Assembly: GCA_017550285.1 (NCBI GenBank) | Contig: JAFZPP010000007.1 | Location: 1-64,000 of the forward strand | Direction of reading: 5' to 3' | Source of the DNA: Oscillospiraceae bacterium | Lineage (GTDB): Bacteria > Bacillota > Clostridia > Oscillospirales > Ruminococcaceae | DNA length: 64,000 bases | Shown: in pieces, positions 43,116-52,454 of the stretch | How the letters are laid out: each line of letters starts with the position of its first letter | Position numbering within the stretch: the first letter of the stretch is position 1 | Notes under the pieces: model-generated | Database searches by the model: none | Told to the model about the DNA's origin: nothing | The model's input: the letters and a program-made list of their open reading frames with translations, nothing else | Program-made: the position numbers and the translations under genes

Positions 43116-43982
43116 ATGGCTGCTTCCAATATGAAAGCGATCAAGCGCCGGATCAAATCGGTCGAAAGCACAATGCAGATCACCAAGGCAATGGAGCTTG
43201 TGTCGTCCTCGAAGCTGCGTAAGGCAAAGGAACGCTCCGAACAGGCAGTGCCGTTCTTCAATCTGCTCTATCAGACCATGAGTGAGGTCGCGTCCGAAGC
43301 GGTCGGATTTCATTCGGTCTATACCGAGGAGCGCGAGGAGGGTGCCGTTCTGCTGATTGTCATGGCAGGCGACAGAGGTCTTGCGGGCGGCTTCAATCTC
43401 AATGTATTCCGGCTCGCCGACAAGCGGATCAGAGAGCTCAATACCATGGGCAGAGAGGCTGTGCTGATGACCGTCGGCAAAAAGTCCTCGGAGCATTATT
43501 CCAAGACAACAAACCGTGTGCTCGGTACCTTTGACAATATCGGCGAAACGGTCACGACCTATACCGCGCTGCATATGGCGCAGCATATCGTGCATCTGTT
43601 TCAGCAGGGGCATCTCTCCGGTGTAGAGATTTTCTTCACGAATATGGTCTCGCCGCTCTCGCAGGAGGCGCGGCAGATGCAGGTGATTCCTGTGCCGAAT
43701 CTGGAACGGAATCCCGGTGTGCAGAGCCTGACGAATTACGAACCGAGCCCCGAGGCGGTGTTCGATTCGCTGATTCCGCAGTATCTGGCAGGTATGCTCT
43801 ACTGCACGATTGTCGATACCTATGCTTCCGAGCAGGCGGCGCGCAGAATGGCAATGGAAAATGCGACCGACAATGCACAGGAAATGATCGACGATCTTTC
43901 GCTGAAATATAACCGTGCGCGGCAGGCTTCCATTACGCAGGAGCTGACGGAAATCGTTTCCGGCGCCAATGCGCAGGGGTGA
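43116..43982 (+). CDS. atpG: ATP synthase F1 subunit gamma
   Basis: A protein of 288 residues, the central rotor. N-terminal helix KAIKRRIKSVESTMQITKAM, middle VMAGDRGLAGGFNLNVFRL, and C-terminal helix RMAMENATDNAQEMIDDLSL with RARQASITQELTEIVSGA are all typical. Confidence 0.96.
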   Translation: MAASNMKAIKRRIKSVESTMQITKAMELVSSSKLRKAKERSEQAVPFFNLLYQTMSEVASEAVGFHSVYTEEREEGAVLLIVMAGDRGLAGGFNLNVFRLADKRIRELNTMGREAVLMTVGKKSSEHYSKTTNRVLGTFDNIGETVTTYTALHMAQHIVHLFQQGHLSGVEIFFTNMVSPLSQEARQMQVIPVPNLERNPGVQSLTNYEPSPEAVFDSLIPQYLAGMLYCTIVDTYASEQAARRMAMENATDNAQEMIDDLSLKYNRARQASITQELTEIVSGANAQG

Positions 43983-44023
43983 TTGCAGCGACCTTCCCAT
44001 ATTTATAAAACAGAAAGTAGTGA

Positions 44024-45861
<1,838 letters not shown>

Positions 45862-45881
45862 CAGAAACGGGAAAGGATGAG

Positions 45882-46523
45882 ATGACGGGAATGAATAAAA
45901 CAAAGATATTCGGTACAATCGCGTTGGTCTGCTTGTGTCTCGGCGGCGTATTGCTGAGCACATTCCCGCAGTTTTTACGGTATGTGAAGGGTGATATCCG
46001 TGCATTTGAGGAGGTCGCTGCCGGTGAACTGAAAGCAGGCGAGCTTGTCCACGGTGTCATTGATATCACGGACGGCTGCATTGCTTCCAATGAGGAGACC
46101 AAATCGACGTTCGGCATCGAGACCTCCAAGCGAACGACTGCGCTCTATTATTCGATCGTCGGATATGACGATCAGTATATGCTTTATGAAACAGGCAACA
46201 CTGAGCAGTACGCTACGCTGGATGCGCTTGCAGATGAGTGCGAACGCTATTACAGCGATGAGAATGCCGATGCGGAAGAGCCGCACTCTTTTCTGGAGTT
46301 CACGGCGGTTGTCAGGAATATGCCGGATGATCTGTCTGCGATTGTGCAGGAGTGCTACGGCAACGATTATGTTCAGTATTTTGAAAAGGTTATGCTGGTT
46401 TCTGCGAATTTCAAAAGCTATCCGGTGAATATTGCAATCGGTGCAGCCGGTGCAGTGCTCGGCATCGTGTTCCTGATTCTGACGATTGTCTCGTGGCGCA
46501 AATCCAAACAGTTCAGTTACTGA
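45882..46523 (+). CDS. Conserved membrane protein of unknown function after atpC
   Basis: A protein of 213 residues with a membrane helix near the N-terminus (IFGTIALVCLCLGGVLLSTF) and another near the C-terminus (VNIAIGAAGAVLGIVFLILT), flanking an acidic outside domain of about 140 residues. The ATG at 45882 follows GGAAAGGATGAG; a TTG start at 45858 inside the atpC stop is less likely. The arrangement resembles DUF6709-type proteins, but that is from memory. It is close behind atpC (20 bases), so it may be expressed from the atp promoter, with no proven link to ATP synthase. Confidence 0.65.
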   Translation: MTGMNKTKIFGTIALVCLCLGGVLLSTFPQFLRYVKGDIRAFEEVAAGELKAGELVHGVIDITDGCIASNEETKSTFGIETSKRTTALYYSIVGYDDQYMLYETGNTEQYATLDALADECERYYSDENADAEEPHSFLEFTAVVRNMPDDLSAIVQECYGNDYVQYFEKVMLVSANFKSYPVNIAIGAAGAVLGIVFLILTIVSWRKSKQFSY

Positions 46524-46572
46524 TCTGCGGGGATCAGTCTGTAATATGATTTTGAAAGAAGAGGGGATTTCT

Positions 46573-48411
46573 ATGAAAAGGATGAAACGTCTGACAGCAG
46601 TTCTGACGGCAGCCGCAATGCTCGTCATGAACGGAACAGCGATGCCGTTTTCCGGTGTGACGGCTTCTGCCGCCGGTGATACGCAGGATGACTGGCTGCA
46701 TGTCGAAAACGGCAAGGTTGTCGATATGAACGGCAAAGAGGTCTGGATGACCGGCGTCAACTGGTTCGGCTACAACTGCGGCAGACAGGTCTTTGACGGC
46801 GTATGGTCAAAGAACATGCACAGCATGCTCAATCAGATTGCCGATCACGGCTTCAATCTGTTGCGCGTGCCGATGTCCACGCAGATCATTCTGCAATGGA
46901 AGAACAAGGGCTCGGATAAGGGTTCCGGCGTCGGCGAAGTTAATATGATGGTCAACCCGTATGAGAATCCGGAGCTGACAGAGGAAGGTGGCGTCGGCGG
47001 CGAGGGCAATTATACGCTCAAATACAGCTTTGATATCTGGAATATGGCGGTTGACTGGTGCCGCGAAAACGGCATGAAGATCATGATTGATATTCACAGT
47101 GCAACATCTGCATCGTCCGGACATCAGCTGCCGCTCTGGTACGATTCCAATTTCTCGACCGATGACTGGCTCGAAGCACTGAGCTGGTTCTGCGACTATT
47201 ACAAGGACAACGATACCATTATTGCAATCGACCTGAAGAATGAGCCGCACGGTAAGCCGGAGGAAGGCAAGTTCGCCAAGTGGGATGATTCCAAGGATGA
47301 CAACAACTGGAAATACGCTGCGGAACGCGGCGCAATGGCTTGCCTGAAATCGAATCCGAATCTGCTGATTATGATTGAGGGCATTGAGTGCTATCCGGAT
47401 TTTGCAAACGGTGCAGACTGGACCACACCGGCTGTGGACTATGCACATTACGATGAGCCGTCCAAGGTCTTCGGCGCATGGTGGGGCGGCAATCTCCGCG
47501 GCGTCAAGGATCATCCGGTGGACATCGGCGAGTACAATAAGCAGATCGTCTATTCGCCGCATGATTACGGTCCGCTGGTCTGGTCGCAGAAGTGGTTCTA
47601 TATGGACGATGATTCCAAGACCTTCTCCCGTGAAACGCTTCTGGATGACTACTGGCGTGATACATGGGCATATCTGGTCGAGGATAATATGTATCCGCTG
47701 CTCATGGGCGAGTGGGGCGGCTTCATTGACAAGGAGCATGACCCGACCGGCGAGAACAAGCACTGGATGCAGGAGCTGCGCGATTATATGATCGACAAGC
47801 ATATTCATCATACATTCTGGTGCTTCAACGAAAACTCCGGTGATACCGGCGGACTCGTCTATGACGACTTCGGCAAGTGGGATGAGGAGAAGTACGAATT
47901 TGTCAAAAAGGCACTCTGGCAGGATGATAACGGCGTGTTCATCGGTCTGGATCATAAGATTCCGATCGGCAAGAACGGTCAGTCGCTGGGTGATTACTAC
48001 GGCGGTGTCGGCAACGGCACAACCCCGACCGTGAAATCCGAAACGACAACCACTTCTTCGGAGAAGACGACCGAAACGACAACCGTAACGACGGTTTCGT
48101 CCGTGTCCTCCTCGGAGACAACATCCTCTTCCGTGACGGTGTCTTCTTCTTCGGTATCCTCTGAAACGTCCGGGAGCAGTCCCAAAACAGCCAGGTGGGG
48201 CGATGCGAACTGCGATCAGCAGATTGATGTTTCCGATGCTGTTCTGCTCAGCCGCTTTGTGGCTGAGGATGCGGCGGCGAATCTTACTGCGGAGGGCAAA
48301 TCGAATGCCGAGGTAACCGGCGACGGCGTCCTGACCGGCGATGATACCCTCAAGATTCTGCAATACATTGCAAAGCTGATTACGGATGAAGAGCTTGCAC
48401 CGGCAAAATAA
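46573..48411 (+). CDS. Cellulosomal GH5 endoglucanase with C-terminal dockerin
   Basis: A 612-residue precursor. Signal peptide about 1-34 (ends VTASAAG). The GH5 barrel fills about 40-470: GVNWFGYNCG, HGFNLLRVPMS, MIDIHSA, IAIDLKNEPHG with the acid/base Glu224, and YPLLMGEWGGF with the nucleophile Glu380. A Thr/Ser-rich linker follows (about 487-538), then a type I-like dockerin (about 542-603: GDANCDQQIDVSDAVLLSRF and VTGDGVLTGDDTLKILQYI). The ATG at 46573 directly precedes the signal peptide. It probably hydrolyses beta-1,4-glucan in the cellulosome; xyloglucan or mannan activity cannot be excluded. It lies outside any sugar operon. Confidence 0.92.
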   Translation: MKRMKRLTAVLTAAAMLVMNGTAMPFSGVTASAAGDTQDDWLHVENGKVVDMNGKEVWMTGVNWFGYNCGRQVFDGVWSKNMHSMLNQIADHGFNLLRVPMSTQIILQWKNKGSDKGSGVGEVNMMVNPYENPELTEEGGVGGEGNYTLKYSFDIWNMAVDWCRENGMKIMIDIHSATSASSGHQLPLWYDSNFSTDDWLEALSWFCDYYKDNDTIIAIDLKNEPHGKPEEGKFAKWDDSKDDNNWKYAAERGAMACLKSNPNLLIMIEGIECYPDFANGADWTTPAVDYAHYDEPSKVFGAWWGGNLRGVKDHPVDIGEYNKQIVYSPHDYGPLVWSQKWFYMDDDSKTFSRETLLDDYWRDTWAYLVEDNMYPLLMGEWGGFIDKEHDPTGENKHWMQELRDYMIDKHIHHTFWCFNENSGDTGGLVYDDFGKWDEEKYEFVKKALWQDDNGVFIGLDHKIPIGKNGQSLGDYYGGVGNGTTPTVKSETTTTSSEKTTETTTVTTVSSVSSSETTSSSVTVSSSSVSSETSGSSPKTARWGDANCDQQIDVSDAVLLSRFVAEDAAANLTAEGKSNAEVTGDGVLTGDDTLKILQYIAKLITDEELAPAK

Positions 48412-48432
48412 GCATATTTCACACAAAACAAC

Positions 48433-48462
48433 AGACAGGCGGCAATTTTCTGCCGCCTGTCT
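48433..48462 (+). terminator. GC-rich hairpin after the GH5 gene
   Basis: AGACAGGCGGCA pairs with TGCCGCCTGTCT in a nearly perfect stem, followed by only a short T/C run. It lies directly before the hydF ribosome site and probably ends the GH5 transcript or protects its 3' end. Confidence 0.55.
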
Positions 48463-48480
48463 CTGCATAGGGAGGATCAT

Positions 48481-49677
48481 ATGAGTCTTGAACAGGTACC
48501 TGCTTCGGAGCGCATCCATATCGGCTTCTTCGGCGCGCGCAATGCCGGAAAATCCAGCCTTGTCAATGCGCTGACCGGTCAGGAGGTCTCGATTGTATCG
48601 GCGGTCGCCGGCACAACAACAGATGCCGTCACGAAGAGCATGGAGCTGCTGCCGCTCGGTCCGGTTGTGCTGACCGATACCGCAGGCTATGACGATGATG
48701 ATGCACAGCTCGGTGCGCAGCGCATCGAAAAAACCAGACGCGAGCTGTTCCGCACGGATATTGCCGTGCTGGTTGCAGATGCCGCAAAGCCGCTTTCCGA
48801 TACGGAACATGCGCTGATGCGTTTGTTTGCGCAGGAGCATACGCCGTATCTGCTGGCACTGAACAAATGCGATGCGCTGACGGCGCGTCCGGCTGAATTA
48901 CCGGAGAATGCCGTCCTGACGAGTACAGTCACCGGTGAGGGAATTACAGAACTCAAGGAAATGCTCGGTGCGCTTGCGCAGACCGATGCGCCGGAGCATT
49001 TTATCATCCGCGATCTGATTGCCGAAAATGATTCGGTGATTCTCGTGACGCCGATTGACGAATCCGCGCCGAAGGGCAGACTGATCCTGCCGCAGCAGCA
49101 GACACTCCGCGAGGTGCTTGATGCACATGCGAATGCATTGCTTGTGCAGACGGAACAGCTCGGCGGACTGCTGCAATCGCTGAAAACGCCGCCGCGTATG
49201 GTTGTCACGGACAGTCAGGCGTTTCGCGCAGTCGCGGAGATTGTTCCGGCAGATGTGCCGCTGACGTCCTTCTCGATTCTCATGGCGCGTTACAAGGGAT
49301 TCCTGAAAACTGCGGTTGAAGGTGCAAGAGCGCTGAAAACGCTCTCTGACGGCGCAAAAATTCTGATCGCTGAGGGCTGCACGCATCACCGGCAGTGCAA
49401 TGATATCGGAACGGTCAAGCTGCCGCGTGCAATCGGAGCATATACCGGAAAAAACTTTGCGCTGTCCTACAGCTCCGGCGGCACGTTTCCGACCGATCTT
49501 TCGGGCTATGATCTCGTCATTCACTGCGGCGGCTGCATGCGAACGGAGCGGGAAATGCGCTGGCGGATGCGGACGGCAATGGCGCAGGGCATCCCGTTTA
49601 CGAATTACGGCGTGACGCTTGCCGCCTGTACGGGCATTCTGGAACGCACGCTGATGCAGGATATCCTGCTGCAATAA
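48481..49677 (+). CDS. hydF: [FeFe]-hydrogenase H-cluster maturation GTPase HydF
   Basis: A protein of 398 residues. The GTPase domain (about 8-170) has GARNAGKSSLVNAL (P-loop), TTTDAV, DTAGYDDDD and NKCD. The C-terminal part has the iron-sulfur ligands: CTHHRQCNDIGTVKLP and HCGGCM, i.e. the C-x-H ... H-C-x-x-C pattern. HydF is the scaffold on which the 2Fe subcluster is built by HydE and HydG before transfer to the hydrogenase. Those partners are not in the window. The gene indicates H2-evolving fermentation. Confidence 0.95.
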   Translation: MSLEQVPASERIHIGFFGARNAGKSSLVNALTGQEVSIVSAVAGTTTDAVTKSMELLPLGPVVLTDTAGYDDDDAQLGAQRIEKTRRELFRTDIAVLVADAAKPLSDTEHALMRLFAQEHTPYLLALNKCDALTARPAELPENAVLTSTVTGEGITELKEMLGALAQTDAPEHFIIRDLIAENDSVILVTPIDESAPKGRLILPQQQTLREVLDAHANALLVQTEQLGGLLQSLKTPPRMVVTDSQAFRAVAEIVPADVPLTSFSILMARYKGFLKTAVEGARALKTLSDGAKILIAEGCTHHRQCNDIGTVKLPRAIGAYTGKNFALSYSSGGTFPTDLSGYDLVIHCGGCMRTEREMRWRMRTAMAQGIPFTNYGVTLAACTGILERTLMQDILLQ

Positions 49678-49680
49678 AAG

Positions 49681-49722
49681 AACCGCGGAATCAAAGCAAA
49701 TGCTGAGATTCCGCGGTTCTTT
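49681..49722. terminator. Bidirectional terminator between hydF and the alpha/beta hydrolase
   Basis: AACCGCGGAATC (49681-49692) pairs perfectly with GATTCCGCGGTT (49707-49718); T-run and A-run at the ends. It separates two convergent genes. Confidence 0.85.
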
Positions 49723-50727
49723 TCATTGGTTGTGCCAGTCTGTGATTTCATCGGTCAGACGCTGCAAGCTGGTGAAGTGCAGATAATGCGCGCCCTCAAT
49801 GACCGTCACGCGGCTGTCGGGATGCGTGACGAGGTTCTTGTGATACTGCTCCCATTCCGGAATCGTGACGGTATTGTCCTTTGCGAGAACATAGAGCACC
49901 GGCACGCTTTCAGGGAACTTCATATCATAGCATTCGCACATATTGTCCGCGAGCATTCTCATCTCATCCATGAGCGTGTCATTGATTCCTGCGGCGCAAT
50001 AGATCGCTTTGGCAATGCGCTTGTCATCCTCGCTGAGCGTCGGAATCTGCGCGGCAGTCTGCTCGAAGCTGAGCTCACTCAGAAGCCGGTTGATGCCGGA
50101 GCCGTAGAGCAGGGGACGCATGATCTTATAGAGGAGATATGTATGTTCCGGCTTGGCGATCCACTGGTCTGCGTCGCACTGATGCGGCACGGAGGCGTCA
50201 ATTCCGATGAAGCCCTGCACCTCATCCGGATACTGATTCGCATAATACAGCGAATAGAGACCGCCGAGCGAATGTGCAATCAGTGTGTATTTGTCACATT
50301 GCAGCGAGGTGAGCAGACCGTGCAGCTCTTCGCAGTAATTCGTGACATTGCGCTCGGATACTGCACCGTCGCTGAGACCGTACCCAAGCGGCTCGACAAT
50401 GATAAACTGATACTGATTGCTGAGCCCCTTGACGAATGCATCGAATTCATAGCGGACGGTCGGGCAGCCGTAGCCCGGGAGAATGACCGCGACATCCTTC
50501 GCATCGCTTTCTATGCGGGTATAGTTCATTTTCCTGCCCTGCTCCGTGGTGTAGTATTCGCCGTAGGCATCTGCATAGATTTCGCGGTCGCGCTTGCTGA
50601 GAATATGGTGCCGGATGGACAGAACCGCGATCAGGACTGCGAGGATGAGAATGAGAATGCCGAGGATTCTGCCGATTATTCTGCCGACCTTATGCGGTTT
50701 TTTGACTGCATTTTCTGATTTGTTCAT
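49723..50727 (-). CDS. Membrane-anchored alpha/beta hydrolase
   Basis: A protein of 334 residues. An N-terminal anchor helix (about 16-42) is followed by an alpha/beta hydrolase domain: AVILPGYGCPTVRYEF (oxyanion strand), the nucleophile Ser in IAHSLGGLYSLYYANQYPDE, an acid near VLYVLAKDNTVTI, and the His in VIEGAHYLHF. The fold suits an esterase or lipase acting outside the membrane. Substrate unknown. It seems to be a single gene. Confidence 0.82.
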   Translation of the reverse strand: MNKSENAVKKPHKVGRIIGRILGILILILAVLIAVLSIRHHILSKRDREIYADAYGEYYTTEQGRKMNYTRIESDAKDVAVILPGYGCPTVRYEFDAFVKGLSNQYQFIIVEPLGYGLSDGAVSERNVTNYCEELHGLLTSLQCDKYTLIAHSLGGLYSLYYANQYPDEVQGFIGIDASVPHQCDADQWIAKPEHTYLLYKIMRPLLYGSGINRLLSELSFEQTAAQIPTLSEDDKRIAKAIYCAAGINDTLMDEMRMLADNMCECYDMKFPESVPVLYVLAKDNTVTIPEWEQYHKNLVTHPDSRVTVIEGAHYLHFTSLQRLTDEITDWHNQ

Positions 50728-50819
50728 TGTGGAATTCCTTTCTGCAATTTTTATTTGATCTGATTAAATTACCGTAACATGCAGATACCTCCGGCAGCGC
50801 ACCGGAGGTATCACTTGGA

Positions 50820-51911
50820 TTATTCAGCATACTGCGTATTGCCGTTGTCCTCGCAAACCGCGTAGAGATTGGTCTCCCATGCCGGAATATACGGCAGGTG
50901 ACGGATAAACAGGCGGTAGCGCGGATTGATGCGCTTGACGAGCAGCGGCAGCTCGAAGATATCCTCATTGCGGTGATAGAGGGAGATCATGAGCTTCGGT
51001 GCATAGCGCGCGATCGAACGGCTGGCGCCCCAGAGTGCTTCACGCTCGGCACCCTCAACGTCCATTTTCAGGAGCGTCACGGGATTGCCGGCGAGCAGAT
51101 TGTCCACGGCTCTTGCCGGTGTCATTGCGCCTTCCATTGCGATTGCGGACTGTCTGCCTGCCTTTGCGCCGAAGGGCAGCTCGGTATCGACACACCATGC
51201 CGTACACTGGTAGCACTGCACAGAGGGCGTATCGCCGACGAATTTTACGAGCTTTTTATAGTTTTTCTTATCCGGCTCGACGGCAATAATGCGGTGATAT
51301 TTTCCGCGCGTATATTCCAGCATCTCGCGGATTGTGTCGCCGTTGTAAGCACCGAGATCGACATAGATTTCATGGTTTGTCGGCTGGAGCACGCGGTTCC
51401 AGATTTCATCCTTGCTGTCCACCTGATCAATCAGATAAGCAGGATTGCCGCTGATCTTGAAATTGATGATATTCGCATAGATCTGACGGGAGCGCTCATC
51501 TGCAAGCGACTGATAAACAGCCTGAATCTCCTCTTCGTGCTCCGTGCAGTATTCCGGTGTGAAGAGTCCGCCGCCGACGACAGGTACATCCGGTACATAA
51601 AGCTGATACTTTTCGCCGAGGACGCGGATGCGGTCGATCATCGCAGGGGAGCAGACAGCAAATGCAAGCACGATGACAAAATCATCAAGCTCCGCTTCCA
51701 GTTCGGAGAGCTTGCGCACAGGATATCCTGCGAAATCATGACCGCGCACGAATTCATCACTGGCAAAGATACCGGCAGCCTGAATCCCGTAGGTGCGCAT
51801 GGCTGCAAGGATTCTGACAGCGCCGTCGCCCATGCCGTAGAGATAGATCGGGCGTGTCTCCGCTTTCAGGCGGTCCCAGACGGATATTTTTTCTGTAACA
51901 AACTGAAGCAT
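50820..51911 (-). CDS. FkbM-family SAM-dependent methyltransferase with N-terminal Rossmann-like domain
   Basis: A protein of 363 residues. The N-terminal ~110 residues (RPIYLYGMGDGAVRILAAMR, GIFASDEFVRGHDFAG) form a nucleotide-binding-like domain seen in sugar-modifying enzymes. The C-terminal part is FkbM: EIYVDLGAYNGDTIREMLEY (SAM loop), IAVEPDKKNYKKL, and LLKMDVEGAEREALWGA. It probably methylates a sugar of a surface glycan, but no glycan genes lie next to it. The ATG at 51911 is preferred over a TTG three codons upstream because the ribosome site would be too close. Confidence 0.82.
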   Translation of the reverse strand: MLQFVTEKISVWDRLKAETRPIYLYGMGDGAVRILAAMRTYGIQAAGIFASDEFVRGHDFAGYPVRKLSELEAELDDFVIVLAFAVCSPAMIDRIRVLGEKYQLYVPDVPVVGGGLFTPEYCTEHEEEIQAVYQSLADERSRQIYANIINFKISGNPAYLIDQVDSKDEIWNRVLQPTNHEIYVDLGAYNGDTIREMLEYTRGKYHRIIAVEPDKKNYKKLVKFVGDTPSVQCYQCTAWCVDTELPFGAKAGRQSAIAMEGAMTPARAVDNLLAGNPVTLLKMDVEGAEREALWGASRSIARYAPKLMISLYHRNEDIFELPLLVKRINPRYRLFIRHLPYIPAWETNLYAVCEDNGNTQYAE

Positions 51912-51934
51912 TCCGTTCAAGTCCCTTCGTGAGA

Positions 51935-52408
51935 TTATTCGTGATCGTGGTCATGGCATTCACAGTCGCAGTCATCTGCCTGTGAATGATCCATCATATC
52001 ATCATGATCATGGTGATGTCCGTGACCGCCGCCCATGCCGCCGGTAATCGCATAGAGGTCTCTGCCTCTGGTGTTATAGCGGTCGCGTTCTGCATTGATC
52101 TGCTTATCGAGCTGTGCCAGAAATTCACGCGGATGCTTGATGCAGTGGACTTCCTTTTCCGGCGTATCGGTATCGCGGACATAGATGATGACTGTGCCGC
52201 AGCCGACAATCCGCTGGAAGAAGGGGAGCTTGAGCTTTTTATCGGTCACCTTATAGAGATCGAGCTCGTCCTCGTCCAGATTGAAAAATCCGGTTCTGGT
52301 GATGAATTTCGTTTCCGTCAGGAAATATTTGGTAAAGGTCCAGGGCAGTCCGAAGATCGTGCGCTTTCTGTCCTGCCAGATGTAGTCAATTTCCTTTTTC
52401 TTGCTCAT
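51935..52408 (-). CDS. Bacterial PH-domain-like protein with a His/Asp/Cys-rich tail
   Basis: A protein of 157 residues. The first ~110 residues resemble the YdbS/DUF304 type PH domain (KRTIFGLPWTFTKYFLTETK, IYVRDTDTPEKEVHCI) without the usual membrane helices. The tail is very unusual: GGMGGGHGHHHDHDDMMD followed by CDCECHDHDHE, with nine His and three Cys, which suggests binding of Zn, Ni or Co. It sits 23 bases before the FkbM gene in the same direction. The role could be metal storage or sensing, but this is speculation. Confidence 0.7.
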   Translation of the reverse strand: MSKKKEIDYIWQDRKRTIFGLPWTFTKYFLTETKFITRTGFFNLDEDELDLYKVTDKKLKLPFFQRIVGCGTVIIYVRDTDTPEKEVHCIKHPREFLAQLDKQINAERDRYNTRGRDLYAITGGMGGGHGHHHDHDDMMDHSQADDCDCECHDHDHE

Positions 52409-52454
52409 ACAGATCACTCCATTCTGTTGTGTTACGTCAGCGACGTTTTATGCT

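Noticed and set aside
46807..48840. Minus-strand open frame of 677 codons opposite the GH5 gene
   Set aside because: Antisense of a clear GH5-dockerin gene; low-complexity Arg/His/Gly stretch mirrors the Thr/Ser linker.
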